Positions 1-6,255 of a DNA stretch of 8,004 nucleotides are shown piece by piece. The notes under the pieces were generated by a model, which saw only the letters and a list, made by a program, of their open reading frames with translations, searched no databases and was not told where the DNA came from. The DNA comes from Bacteroidota bacterium (GTDB lineage: Bacteria; Bacteroidota; Bacteroidia; Bacteroidales; VadinHA17): NCBI GenBank assembly GCA_006227095.1, contig SBFZ01000320.1, positions 1-8,004 of the forward strand. The letters are read 5' to 3'. The position numbers were made by a program, and so were the translations under genes. Within the stretch, counting starts at the first letter, position 1; the number at the start of each line of letters is the position of its first letter.

Positions 1-123
1 CAGGTGGACTGAAATGCGAAAAACACCGGTCAGCTCTGAGCCGGTAATGGCCGGATAGATCTTGGCCGCATTGTCAAGTTTCATCCATTCGCCCGTACCC
101 GAGTCTTCTCTGCGCGTTCGCAT
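1..123 (-). CDS. N-terminal fragment of an alcohol-acetyltransferase/condensation-like protein (5' partial)
   Basis: The reading frame is open from an ATG at 123 down to the window edge, giving 41 codons. The peptide contains EWMKLDNAAKIYPAITG followed by VFRISVHL. This pattern, a Trp, then LDNAAKIYP, then a hydrophobic FR-x-S strand, is what I recall at the extreme N-terminus of roughly 400-residue proteins annotated as alcohol acetyltransferase-like or condensation-domain-like in Bacteroidetes and Firmicutes; this is recognition from memory, not a search. The catalytic HxxxD motif of that superfamily would lie outside the window, so function cannot be tested here. The frame stays open upstream to another ATG at 189, but a good promoter -7 box lies at 142-149, between the two ATGs, so the ATG at 123 fits better and gives a short leader of about a dozen bases. 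The gene is divergent from the peptidase block and probably unrelated to it. Confidence 0.55.
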   Translation of the reverse strand, partial: MRTRREDSGTGEWMKLDNAAKIYPAITGSELTGVFRISVHL

Positions 124-141
124 TTCACCATCTTCAGTCAG

Positions 142-173
142 CAAATATAAGAATATATATACCCGGTTGTCAA
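142..173 (-). promoter_or_regulatory. Bacteroidetes-type promoter for the leftward gene
   Basis: Read on the minus strand there is TTGAC (173-169), a 21-base gap from the last base of TTG (171), then TATATTTG (149-142). This matches the Bacteroidetes sigma-70 pattern of a TTG -33 element and a TAnnTTTG -7 box at the expected spacing. Transcription would begin around 135-137 and reach the ATG at 123 after a very short leader. The assignment is by consensus only. Confidence 0.6.
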
Positions 174-217
174 TTGTGTTCCATGGCATCTTATGGCCTG
201 ACAGATTTTAAGTTTAT

Positions 218-225
218 TATATTTG
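218..225 (+). promoter_or_regulatory. Promoter -7 box for the peptidase block
   Basis: TATATTTG on the plus strand is an exact match to TAnnTTTG, placed about 40 bases before the DPP-IV ATG, so transcription would start near 231. The -33 region (about 191-200, TTATGG then CTG) is only a weak match, which suggests a promoter needing help from an activator or simply a weaker one. No clear Shine-Dalgarno precedes the ATG at 265, as is usual in this phylum. Confidence 0.5.
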
Positions 226-264
226 TTTTCTCAAAAAAGCCATACTAACTGAAATCCCAATACT

Positions 265-2439
265 ATGAAAGAGTATCTCTTAAGGTTCCAGATCATTCTG
301 CTGCTGACAGTTTCAGCCACCGTTGCCGCTCAGAGGCCCGGGCAGGAATACAAACCGGGTTTTATCAAATGGATAGATGACAGTCGCATGCTTATCCGTC
401 TGTATGATGGGGAGCAGAAGCCTGTTGCCGTTAGTGAGGGCAATCTCGTTACAGTGGAATATAACTGCAAGACAGGTAAAACAGTAAAGATCGGCGAATA
501 CAGGACCGAGATGCAGCTGTTGACGGAAATTCTGCCTGAAGGTGTGAATCCTTCACCGGATATGGCAGTTTCCTCTGACAGGAAATCAGTTGTCATCACC
601 AGGGATAATGACCTCTGGTACTTTACGGCGGGAAACCGGGAGGGGAAAAAACTTACAGATGACAGTGAAAGGGAGATGAATGCCAGATTTGCCCCGGGTG
701 ACAGAAAGCTGGCGTATACAAAGAATAAGGATCTGTATTATTATGACCTGGACTCCGGAGAGGAGACAAGGCTTACATTCGATGCCACCGACAGGATCTA
801 CAACGGATGGGCTTCGTGGGTTTATATGGAGGAGATTCTCGGAAGGGGTTCCAGGTATGCTGCATTCTGGTGGTCACCCGATGCCGGGAAGATAGCCTAC
901 CTTCAGACTGATGACAACCCGGTTCCGCTATACTATCTCAATGCCCTTGAGACTACTGACGGAACTCACGGAAGAATGGAGATCACCCCCTATCCCAAGC
1001 CGGGAGACGCCAATCCAAAGGTCAAAATGGGGGTAGCTGATCTCTCCACTGGCAAAACAACCTGGGTAAAGACCGATGCAGACACTGACCAGTACATAGC
1101 ATGGCCTTCCTGGACCCCTGACAGCAGGAAGCTGATGGTACAAATACTGAACCGTGACCAGAATGATATGAAGTTCATCCTGGCTGATGTGACAACCGGC
1201 GGTTTCACGGAGGTTTACCGTGAGACCAGGCCCACATGGGTTGACTTCTTCGAGGATCTGTACGTCATGAAGGATGGAAGCGGGTTCATCGTAAGGAGTT
1301 ACCGTGATGACTGGTACAACCTGTATTATTACGGCTGGGACGGCAGCCTGAAGTCAAGGATAACTGATTTCGACTGGAAAGTTACAGAACTTGTCAGGGT
1401 TGATGAAGCCAGAAAGGAGGTATACTTCAATGGCACCGGTCCTGATCCGCTGGAGAACCATCTTTACCGTGTCAGGCTTGACGGTACTCAACTGTTGCAG
1501 GTTACTTCGGGTGAAGGTTATCATACAGCAACCGTTTCTCCCGGTGGCTCCTGGTTCGTTGATACCTGGAGCAGCCTCGGAGAACCGGGCGGAATAAAGC
1601 TTATTGACAGGAAAGGAAAGGCTGTCAGGACAATCTACAGCGAGGAGATCCCTGTTTATGATGCATCTAAACATCAAAAGACCGAGCTGGTAAGGATCAA
1701 GACCTCTGACGGTTTGTTTGACATGCCAGCCCTTATAACTTTCCCGGTCAATTTCGATCCGTCCGGGAAATACCCGGTAATATTTACCATCTACGGCGGT
1801 CCTGATGCCGGAAGCATAAGGAACAGGTGGCAGGGCCTTCAGCCCAGATGGTACGCCGAGAACGGCATAGTTACCATTAGTGTTGATCATCGCGGGTCAG
1901 GAACCTTTGGCAAGAAGGGACTGGACTATATGCACCGTTCACTTGGCAAATGGGAGATATCTGACTATTCAGATGCCGTAAAATGGCTTCGTCAGCAATC
2001 GTGGGCCGATGCATCAAGAATGGGTATCACGGGCGGATCGTACGGTGGATATGTTACCTGCATGGCTCTCACCTCCGGTTCCGATTACTGGACACACGGC
2101 ATAGCTGACTACTCGGTCACTGACTGGCGCCTGTATGACAATGTTTACACTGAGAGGTATATGGATACCCCCGAGGACAATCCTGAAGGGTATGAGAAGG
2201 GATCGGTTATCACATACGCCGGCAACCTTAAGGGAAAGCTTCTGATACGCCACGGTGATATGGATGACAATGTCCATATGCAGAACTCCATCTGGCTGAT
2301 CACTACCCTTCAGGACCTCAACAAACCATTCGAAATGATGATTTACCCTGGTGAGCGTCATGGCTGGGGCGGGCCCAAGAGAGTCTTCATGACCAATGAG
2401 GGAAACAGTTTCTGGCTCAGAAATTTCTTTGGCAAATAG
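265..2439 (+). CDS. Dipeptidyl peptidase IV (S9B serine peptidase), secreted
   Basis: This enzyme cleaves Xaa-Pro (and Xaa-Ala) dipeptides from the N-terminus of peptides. Residues 1-22 form a signal peptide with a hydrophobic core (IILLLTVSATVAA) and likely cleavage before Gln23, placing it in the periplasm; there is no lipobox or type IX secretion C-terminal domain. A beta-propeller occupies roughly residues 60-430 and contains WVYMEE (Glu189-Glu190), the paired acidic residues that bind the substrate amino terminus in DPP-IV. The alpha/beta-hydrolase domain (about 490-724) shows Tyr510 for the oxyanion hole, GGSYGGY with nucleophile Ser592, DDN with Asp667, and His699 in ERHGWGG. YDNVYTERYM and Asn669 match the proline-pocket residues of human DPP4. 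The 724-residue length equals the usual size of bacterial DPP-IV (the Porphyromonas enzyme is about 723). It is the first gene of the peptidase block, 24 bases before the aminopeptidase start. Confidence 0.95.
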   Translation: MKEYLLRFQIILLLTVSATVAAQRPGQEYKPGFIKWIDDSRMLIRLYDGEQKPVAVSEGNLVTVEYNCKTGKTVKIGEYRTEMQLLTEILPEGVNPSPDMAVSSDRKSVVITRDNDLWYFTAGNREGKKLTDDSEREMNARFAPGDRKLAYTKNKDLYYYDLDSGEETRLTFDATDRIYNGWASWVYMEEILGRGSRYAAFWWSPDAGKIAYLQTDDNPVPLYYLNALETTDGTHGRMEITPYPKPGDANPKVKMGVADLSTGKTTWVKTDADTDQYIAWPSWTPDSRKLMVQILNRDQNDMKFILADVTTGGFTEVYRETRPTWVDFFEDLYVMKDGSGFIVRSYRDDWYNLYYYGWDGSLKSRITDFDWKVTELVRVDEARKEVYFNGTGPDPLENHLYRVRLDGTQLLQVTSGEGYHTATVSPGGSWFVDTWSSLGEPGGIKLIDRKGKAVRTIYSEEIPVYDASKHQKTELVRIKTSDGLFDMPALITFPVNFDPSGKYPVIFTIYGGPDAGSIRNRWQGLQPRWYAENGIVTISVDHRGSGTFGKKGLDYMHRSLGKWEISDYSDAVKWLRQQSWADASRMGITGGSYGGYVTCMALTSGSDYWTHGIADYSVTDWRLYDNVYTERYMDTPEDNPEGYEKGSVITYAGNLKGKLLIRHGDMDDNVHMQNSIWLITTLQDLNKPFEMMIYPGERHGWGGPKRVFMTNEGNSFWLRNFFGK

Positions 2440-2463
2440 GGTACATTTTTTTTATAACAGGTG

Positions 2464-4263
2464 ATGACTAACGGTATTTACAGGAAAAGGCTCGCCGATA
2501 TGCGAAGCCTGATGAAGCAAAAGAAGCTCGATGCAATAATTATTCCTCCCTCTGATCCTCATCTTGGCGAATATGTGCCAGACCACTGGAGAGTGATAAG
2601 GTGGCTTACCGGATTTACAGGCTCGGCCGGAAATGTAGTCATAACGCGCACATTTGCCGGATTATGGACTGACAGCCGCTATTTCATCCAGGCTGAGGAG
2701 CAGCTGGAAGGATCCGGGTTTGAACTGGTCAGACTGAAAATACCTCATACGCCGGAGCATATTGACTGGCTTGGCGGCAAGGCACGCAAGGGATGGAAAA
2801 TAGGGGTTGACGGACGGCTTATCTCAGTCGGAACAATGAGATATCTTGAATCATCCCTGAAGCCGGCCGGCGTAAAGATAGACCTCAGGACTGACCTGGT
2901 GACTCCCCTTTGGAAGGACCGTCCCCCTCTGCCCTCAGAGGAGGCCTTTGAACTTGATGTGAAATATTCAGGCCAGGACAGGAGTGAAAAACTTGACCGT
3001 GTCAGGAAGGTAATGGCTGGTATGAAGGCCGACTACCAGTTGCTTACCGCTTCTGATGATATCATGTGGCTGCTGAACCTGAGGGGCAATGACGTTAAAT
3101 TTTGTCCTCTGGTTCTGTCATACGCCGTCGTCAGCCGTGAGCAGGTGATCTTCTTTGCCGATGAGGACAAAATCCCAGGAAAATTGCGGGCATCGCTTGA
3201 CCGTGACGGAGTGGTATTGCTTCCCTATGATACTGTTTCTTCGGTACTGTCGCATCTTGAAGAAGGATCGGTACTTCTGCTTTCCCCCTCAACAACGCCG
3301 GCCAGTCTTTACAGGGCGGTTTCACGAAAGGTAAAGATCATTGAGGATCTCAGCATCCCCACCAGGATGAAGGCCGTTAAGAACGATACCGAGCTGGATA
3401 ACCTCAGGAAGGTGATGATACAGGACGGTGTGGTGTTGACCCGTTTCTTCCACTGGCTGGAGAAGACCCTGGGACAGGAGGAGATCACCGAGCTTAGTGC
3501 TGCTGCAAAGATTGACGGGATGCGGAGTGAACTGGAAGGTTGCACCGGACCGTCGTTCAGTACCATTGCTGCTTTTAATGCCCATGCCGCCCTTCCTCAC
3601 TATTCTCCTGACCCGTCAACTGATGCCAGGCTTGAGAAGAAGGGGATTTTTCTGCTCGATTCAGGAGGACAGTATTTTGGCGGAACCACTGATACCACCC
3701 GTACAGTGGCCCTGGGAAAGGCTGACGCAGGCATGAGAAGCGATTTTACCCTGGCACTCAAGGGGACCATCGGCCTCGCCATGGCCCGTTTCCCCAGGGG
3801 AACAAAGGGATACCAGCTTGATATACTTGCCCGTAAGCCGCTGTGGGACAATTATATGAATTACGGACACGGAACCGGTCATGGTGTCGGCAGTTTTCTG
3901 AATGTTCATGAGGGGCCTCAGACAATCGGGACCGGAGCCACAGGTGATATGAAAACCAGCATTGAGCCAGGAATGGTTACCTCCGATGAACCGGCATTCT
4001 ACAGGCCCGGGTTGTATGGCTTCCGGACAGAGAACCTGCTGGTATGCCGTGAAGAAAAGGAGACTGAATATGGCAGCTTCCTCGGGTTCGAGACGGTGAC
4101 ACTCTGCCACATTGACCCTGAATTGATTGATGTCAGTCTCCTTGATGAAAGTGAGCTTGAATGGCTGAACGGATACCACAGCAGGGTATATGAGTCTTTG
4201 CATGAACACCTGGAGCCGGAACTGCGCGACTGGCTCAGGAAAAAGACCAGGCCGCTGGCATGA
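2464..4263 (+). CDS. Xaa-Pro aminopeptidase (aminopeptidase P, M24B family, long form)
   Basis: This metalloenzyme removes an N-terminal residue when proline is second. It has no signal peptide, so it should be cytosolic. The 599-residue length and the opening SDPHLGEYVPDHWRVIRWLTG-type block (about residues 30-50, followed by GFTGSAGN) mark the long eukaryote-like form with two creatinase-N domains (about 6-140 and 150-310), a pita-bread M24 domain (about 315-530) and a C-terminal M24 tail (about 535-599). Metal ligands are all present: Asp399 (LLDSGG), Asp410 (TTDTTRT), His473 (GHGTGHGVG), Glu509 (SDEP) and Glu523 (RTENL). His379 and His469 match the substrate-handling histidines, and the spacings of the Asp, His379, His469 and His473 residues equal those of human XPNPEP1 with an offset of 16. 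A GTG directly precedes the ATG at 2464; I chose the ATG because it is the stronger codon. The 24-base gap after the DPP-IV stop, with no terminator, indicates co-transcription. Confidence 0.95.
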   Translation: MTNGIYRKRLADMRSLMKQKKLDAIIIPPSDPHLGEYVPDHWRVIRWLTGFTGSAGNVVITRTFAGLWTDSRYFIQAEEQLEGSGFELVRLKIPHTPEHIDWLGGKARKGWKIGVDGRLISVGTMRYLESSLKPAGVKIDLRTDLVTPLWKDRPPLPSEEAFELDVKYSGQDRSEKLDRVRKVMAGMKADYQLLTASDDIMWLLNLRGNDVKFCPLVLSYAVVSREQVIFFADEDKIPGKLRASLDRDGVVLLPYDTVSSVLSHLEEGSVLLLSPSTTPASLYRAVSRKVKIIEDLSIPTRMKAVKNDTELDNLRKVMIQDGVVLTRFFHWLEKTLGQEEITELSAAAKIDGMRSELEGCTGPSFSTIAAFNAHAALPHYSPDPSTDARLEKKGIFLLDSGGQYFGGTTDTTRTVALGKADAGMRSDFTLALKGTIGLAMARFPRGTKGYQLDILARKPLWDNYMNYGHGTGHGVGSFLNVHEGPQTIGTGATGDMKTSIEPGMVTSDEPAFYRPGLYGFRTENLLVCREEKETEYGSFLGFETVTLCHIDPELIDVSLLDESELEWLNGYHSRVYESLHEHLEPELRDWLRKKTRPLA

Positions 4264-4270
4264 GGCGGCC
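4250..4270 (+). repeat. GC-rich inverted repeat spanning the aminopeptidase stop codon
   Basis: GGCCGC (4250-4255) pairs perfectly with GCGGCC (4265-4270) around a nine-base loop that contains the TGA stop. No T-tract follows, so it is not a classical intrinsic terminator. It could be a weak pause, an mRNA 3'-end stabilising hairpin between the second and third peptidase genes, or chance in GC-rich coding sequence. Confidence 0.3.
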
Positions 4271-4384
4271 GAAATGCCGGGAAACATTTTCCAGGTGGTA
4301 ACAGACCGGAGAATTATATCAGTCGGAAAACCATCTCAGAATAATAATCGAAACAACCGAATCAATCTTAAATCAGTCAAAACC

Positions 4385-5680
4385 ATGTTAAGAACAACCC
4401 TGATTTCCATTGCGTTTGCAGCCCTGATTATTTCAGGTTGCTCACAGAGGACGATGACCCTTGAGGAGCGTCTTGCCTCCCTCCCCGCTGATACCATTTT
4501 CAGGATCGAGTCTGATACCACATTCTCTGAAGCCTGGGAGATCAGGCTGCGGCAGCCTGTTGATCACAGGAATCCTGACGGTGAGCAGTTCACACAGCAG
4601 GTCTTTCTTTACTATGCCGGGGCTGACAGGCCGGTAGTTGTTGAGACAGAGGGATATGGCGCCAGGGGTGGAAGGAATGAGCTTGCCTCGGTTCTGAATG
4701 CCAATTTTATCAGGATTGAGCACCGTTACTTTGAAGAGTCGAGGCCCGATTCTGCCGGGTGGGAATATCTTACCACATGGCAGGCGGCCACGGATCATCA
4801 CCGGATAATTGAGCTCTTCAAACCTGTCTTCAGCGGGAAATGGGCAACCACCGGCATAAGCAAGGGTGGACAGACGGTTATGTTCCACCGGTATTATTAT
4901 CCTGATGACGTTGATGTGAGCGTCCCTTACGTGGCTCCGCTCAATTTTGGCCCTGAGGATGAAAGGATGTACCCGTTCCTCGAAAACGTCGGAACCCCGG
5001 AGTGCCGTGAAAGGGTCTTCAGCTTCCAGAAGCTGGTGCTTGAAAAGTTTGATGTGCTGTACCCGATGTTTCTTGACATGGCAGGGAAGCGGGAGTGGAC
5101 TTTCAACAGGGTTGGAGGGCCTGAGATTGCCTTTGAGATGACCGTGCTTGAATATGAATTTGCCTTCTGGCAGTGGGGAATGATACCATGTGACTCGATA
5201 CCGCTGGAGGGAACGGATGATCAGATTTTCAGACATTTCGTAGCGACGGGGGACCCGAGTTATTTCGCTGACCAGGGACTGCCCCGTTATGAGCCATTCT
5301 TCTACCAGGCCATGACCGAGATAGGTTATTACGGCTATGACTTTGACAAGTTTGGCAGCCTGATCAGGTATGCTCACAACACTGACAAACCGGAGTTCCT
5401 GTTTTCGGCCCCCCAGGGAGAAACCTACGTCTATGACTATGAATTCGGTCATAAGGTGGATGAGTTCATTAAAAAGGATGCAGAAAATTTTATATTCCTG
5501 TATGGCGAATATGACCCCTGGTCTGCAACAGCCGCTGATCCGGGTGACAATGAGAAATGCCTCAAGATAGTCAGGGAAGGGGGATCTCACCGGACCAGGA
5601 TTAAAAACCTGCCTGACGGGCAGCGGGAGTTGGTCCTTGACAGGCTGGGCGAATGGATGGATTCCCCTGTTGCAAGGTGA
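4385..5680 (+). CDS. S37-family serine peptidase (PS-10 / prolyl tri-/tetrapeptidyl aminopeptidase-like), lipoprotein
   Basis: The 431-residue product begins with a lipoprotein signal (MLRTTL, hydrophobic core, then IISGCS), with Cys19 as the predicted lipidated residue, so it should be membrane-anchored and face the periplasm or outside. The body matches the Streptomyces PS-10 family (peptidase S37): RQPVDHRNPDGEQFTQQV near residues 56-73, RPVVVETEGYGARGG near 82-96, the nucleophile elbow GISKGG with Ser159, Asp377 in YGEYDPWS, and His402 in GGSHRT, together a credible Ser-Asp-His triad. Characterised Streptomyces S37 enzymes release tri- or tetrapeptides, preferring Pro at the cleavage site; the preference here is inferred. 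The frame is open upstream to 4190, but that part overlaps the aminopeptidase gene and the lipoprotein signal fixes the ATG at 4385. The 121-base gap to the preceding gene lacks a TAnnTTTG box, so read-through from the DPP-IV promoter is likely. Confidence 0.85.
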   Translation: MLRTTLISIAFAALIISGCSQRTMTLEERLASLPADTIFRIESDTTFSEAWEIRLRQPVDHRNPDGEQFTQQVFLYYAGADRPVVVETEGYGARGGRNELASVLNANFIRIEHRYFEESRPDSAGWEYLTTWQAATDHHRIIELFKPVFSGKWATTGISKGGQTVMFHRYYYPDDVDVSVPYVAPLNFGPEDERMYPFLENVGTPECRERVFSFQKLVLEKFDVLYPMFLDMAGKREWTFNRVGGPEIAFEMTVLEYEFAFWQWGMIPCDSIPLEGTDDQIFRHFVATGDPSYFADQGLPRYEPFFYQAMTEIGYYGYDFDKFGSLIRYAHNTDKPEFLFSAPQGETYVYDYEFGHKVDEFIKKDAENFIFLYGEYDPWSATAADPGDNEKCLKIVREGGSHRTRIKNLPDGQRELVLDRLGEWMDSPVAR

Positions 5681-5714
5681 GCGAAAAATTTAGTTTATTG
5701 ACTCAGCATGTAAC

Positions 5715-5740
5715 TTCCAATTATTCAAATTAATTTGGAA
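5715..5740. repeat. Inverted repeat TTCCAA/TTGGAA over the RRM promoter -33 element
   Basis: TTCCAA (5715-5720) and TTGGAA (5735-5740) are perfect 6-base inverted arms separated by 14 AT-rich bases. The right arm contains the TTG (5735-5737) taken as the -33 element of the next promoter, so a dimeric regulator bound here would compete with RNA polymerase. An alternative is a weak hairpin ending the peptidase transcript, but no T-tract follows. Confidence 0.35.
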
Positions 5741-5766
5741 ATGTTAAAAATATTTAAATACCTTTG
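5735..5766 (+). promoter_or_regulatory. Bacteroidetes-type promoter for the RRM gene
   Basis: TTG (5735-5737) is followed after 21 bases by TACCTTTG (5759-5766), which matches TAnnTTTG. The spacing is the same as in the leftward promoter at 142-173. Transcription would start near 5772, leaving a leader of about 90 bases before the ATG at 5862, unusually long for a gene of about 300 bases. Confidence 0.6.
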
Positions 5767-5785
5767 TGTCAGCTGCCTTGATGAT

Positions 5786-5808
5786 CCACGGTAAAATTGT
5801 ATCCGTGG
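5786..5808 (+). promoter_or_regulatory. Leader hairpin upstream of the RRM gene
   Basis: CCACGG (5786-5791) and CCGTGG (5803-5808) can form a six-pair stem with an 11-base AU-rich loop (TAAAATTGTAT), inside the predicted untranslated leader. The rest of the leader to the ATG is very AT-rich and apparently unstructured. A stem with a single-stranded AU-rich loop is a plausible binding site for an RRM protein, so autoregulation is possible; this is inference. Confidence 0.4.
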
Positions 5809-5861
5809 TTATGTTCCAGTCAGTTATTTAATTCTTTATTAACAGTTTAATTAATTTTCAG

Positions 5862-6167
5862 ATGAACATTTTTGTAGCCAAGCTGAGTTCTGTAACTAAA
5901 GCAGAAGACCTTCAGGAACTTTTCAGCAAATTTGGGGAGGTTATCTCCGCAAAAGTCATTATGGACCGTGAGACCGGCTTTTCAAAGCGTTATGGTTTCG
6001 TTGAGATGGCAGATGACCGTGCCGGTTATGAAGCTATCGAAAAGCTAAACAACTCAGAGCTCGATGGCAGTCAGATTATTGTAAAGAAATCTGAGCCTAA
6101 GGCAGAGAAGAAGCCATTCAGGCCCCGTCGTGACTTCCGCGACAGGGACCGTGAACCGAAATACTAG
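5862..6167 (+). CDS. RRM-domain RNA-binding protein
   Basis: This 101-residue protein is one RNA recognition motif plus a short charged tail. RNP2 is IFVAKL (residues 3-8) and RNP1 is KRYGFVEM (42-49), so the aromatic residues that stack on RNA bases (Phe4, Tyr44, Phe46) are present. The sequence between follows the expected order: helix 1 (TKAEDLQELFSKFG), strand 2 (ISAKVIMD), then the GFSKR loop. Residues 82-101 are rich in Arg, Lys and Asp (RPRRDFRDRDRE), resembling the tails of Bacteroidetes and cyanobacterial Rbp proteins. In Bacteroides, proteins of this type (for example RbpB) act as global RNA binders and are viewed as functional stand-ins for Hfq/CsrA-type regulators; a similar role here is inferred. 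The gene is monocistronic, with its own promoter, a roughly 90-base leader and a strong terminator. Confidence 0.95.
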   Translation: MNIFVAKLSSVTKAEDLQELFSKFGEVISAKVIMDRETGFSKRYGFVEMADDRAGYEAIEKLNNSELDGSQIIVKKSEPKAEKKPFRPRRDFRDRDREPKY

Positions 6168-6182
6168 GAATTTAACCAGAAG

Positions 6183-6215
6183 AGGCTGCCCGGAACCGGC
6201 GGCCTTTCTTTTTAT
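6183..6215 (+). terminator. Intrinsic terminator of the RRM gene
   Basis: AGGCTGCC (6183-6190) pairs with GGCGGCCT (6198-6205), with one G-U pair and a seven-base loop, and is followed by TTTCTTTTTAT. It lies 15 bases after the stop codon, a standard rho-independent terminator reading rightward. Confidence 0.85.
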
Positions 6216-6246
6216 AAAAACGAAGGAGGCCGGAACCCGGCCTCTT
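6209..6246 (-). terminator. Intrinsic terminator of the NhaD-like gene
   Basis: GAGGCCGG (6226-6233) and CCGGCCTC (6237-6244) form a perfect eight-pair stem with a three-base loop. Read on the minus strand it is followed by TTCGTTTTTAT, about ten bases after the stop codon of the leftward transporter gene. Its T-tract shares the palindrome at 6209-6220 (TTTTTATAAAAA) with the RRM terminator, so the two convergent terminators overlap tail to tail. Confidence 0.85.
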
Positions 6247-6255
6247 ATCATATTA

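Noticed and set aside
1354..1890. A 178-codon minus-strand frame inside DPP-IV
   Set aside because: It lies within conserved DPP-IV sequence and its translation shows no domain-like pattern.
2461..2463. GTG start one codon before the aminopeptidase ATG
   Set aside because: The adjacent ATG is the stronger codon; the one-residue difference does not affect function.
3661..4287. A 208-codon minus-strand frame over the end of the aminopeptidase gene
   Set aside because: It lies opposite conserved metal-ligand motifs and has no promoter or recognisable domain, so it is a shadow frame.
4190..4384. Upstream in-frame extension of the S37 gene overlapping the aminopeptidase
   Set aside because: The lipoprotein signal begins at the ATG at 4385, and an extension would bury it 65 residues inside the protein.
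4442..5590. A 382-codon open frame on the minus strand across the S37 gene
   Set aside because: The plus-strand frame has clear peptidase motifs and a lipobox. The antisense product has no recognisable domain and reflects codon bias in the real gene.
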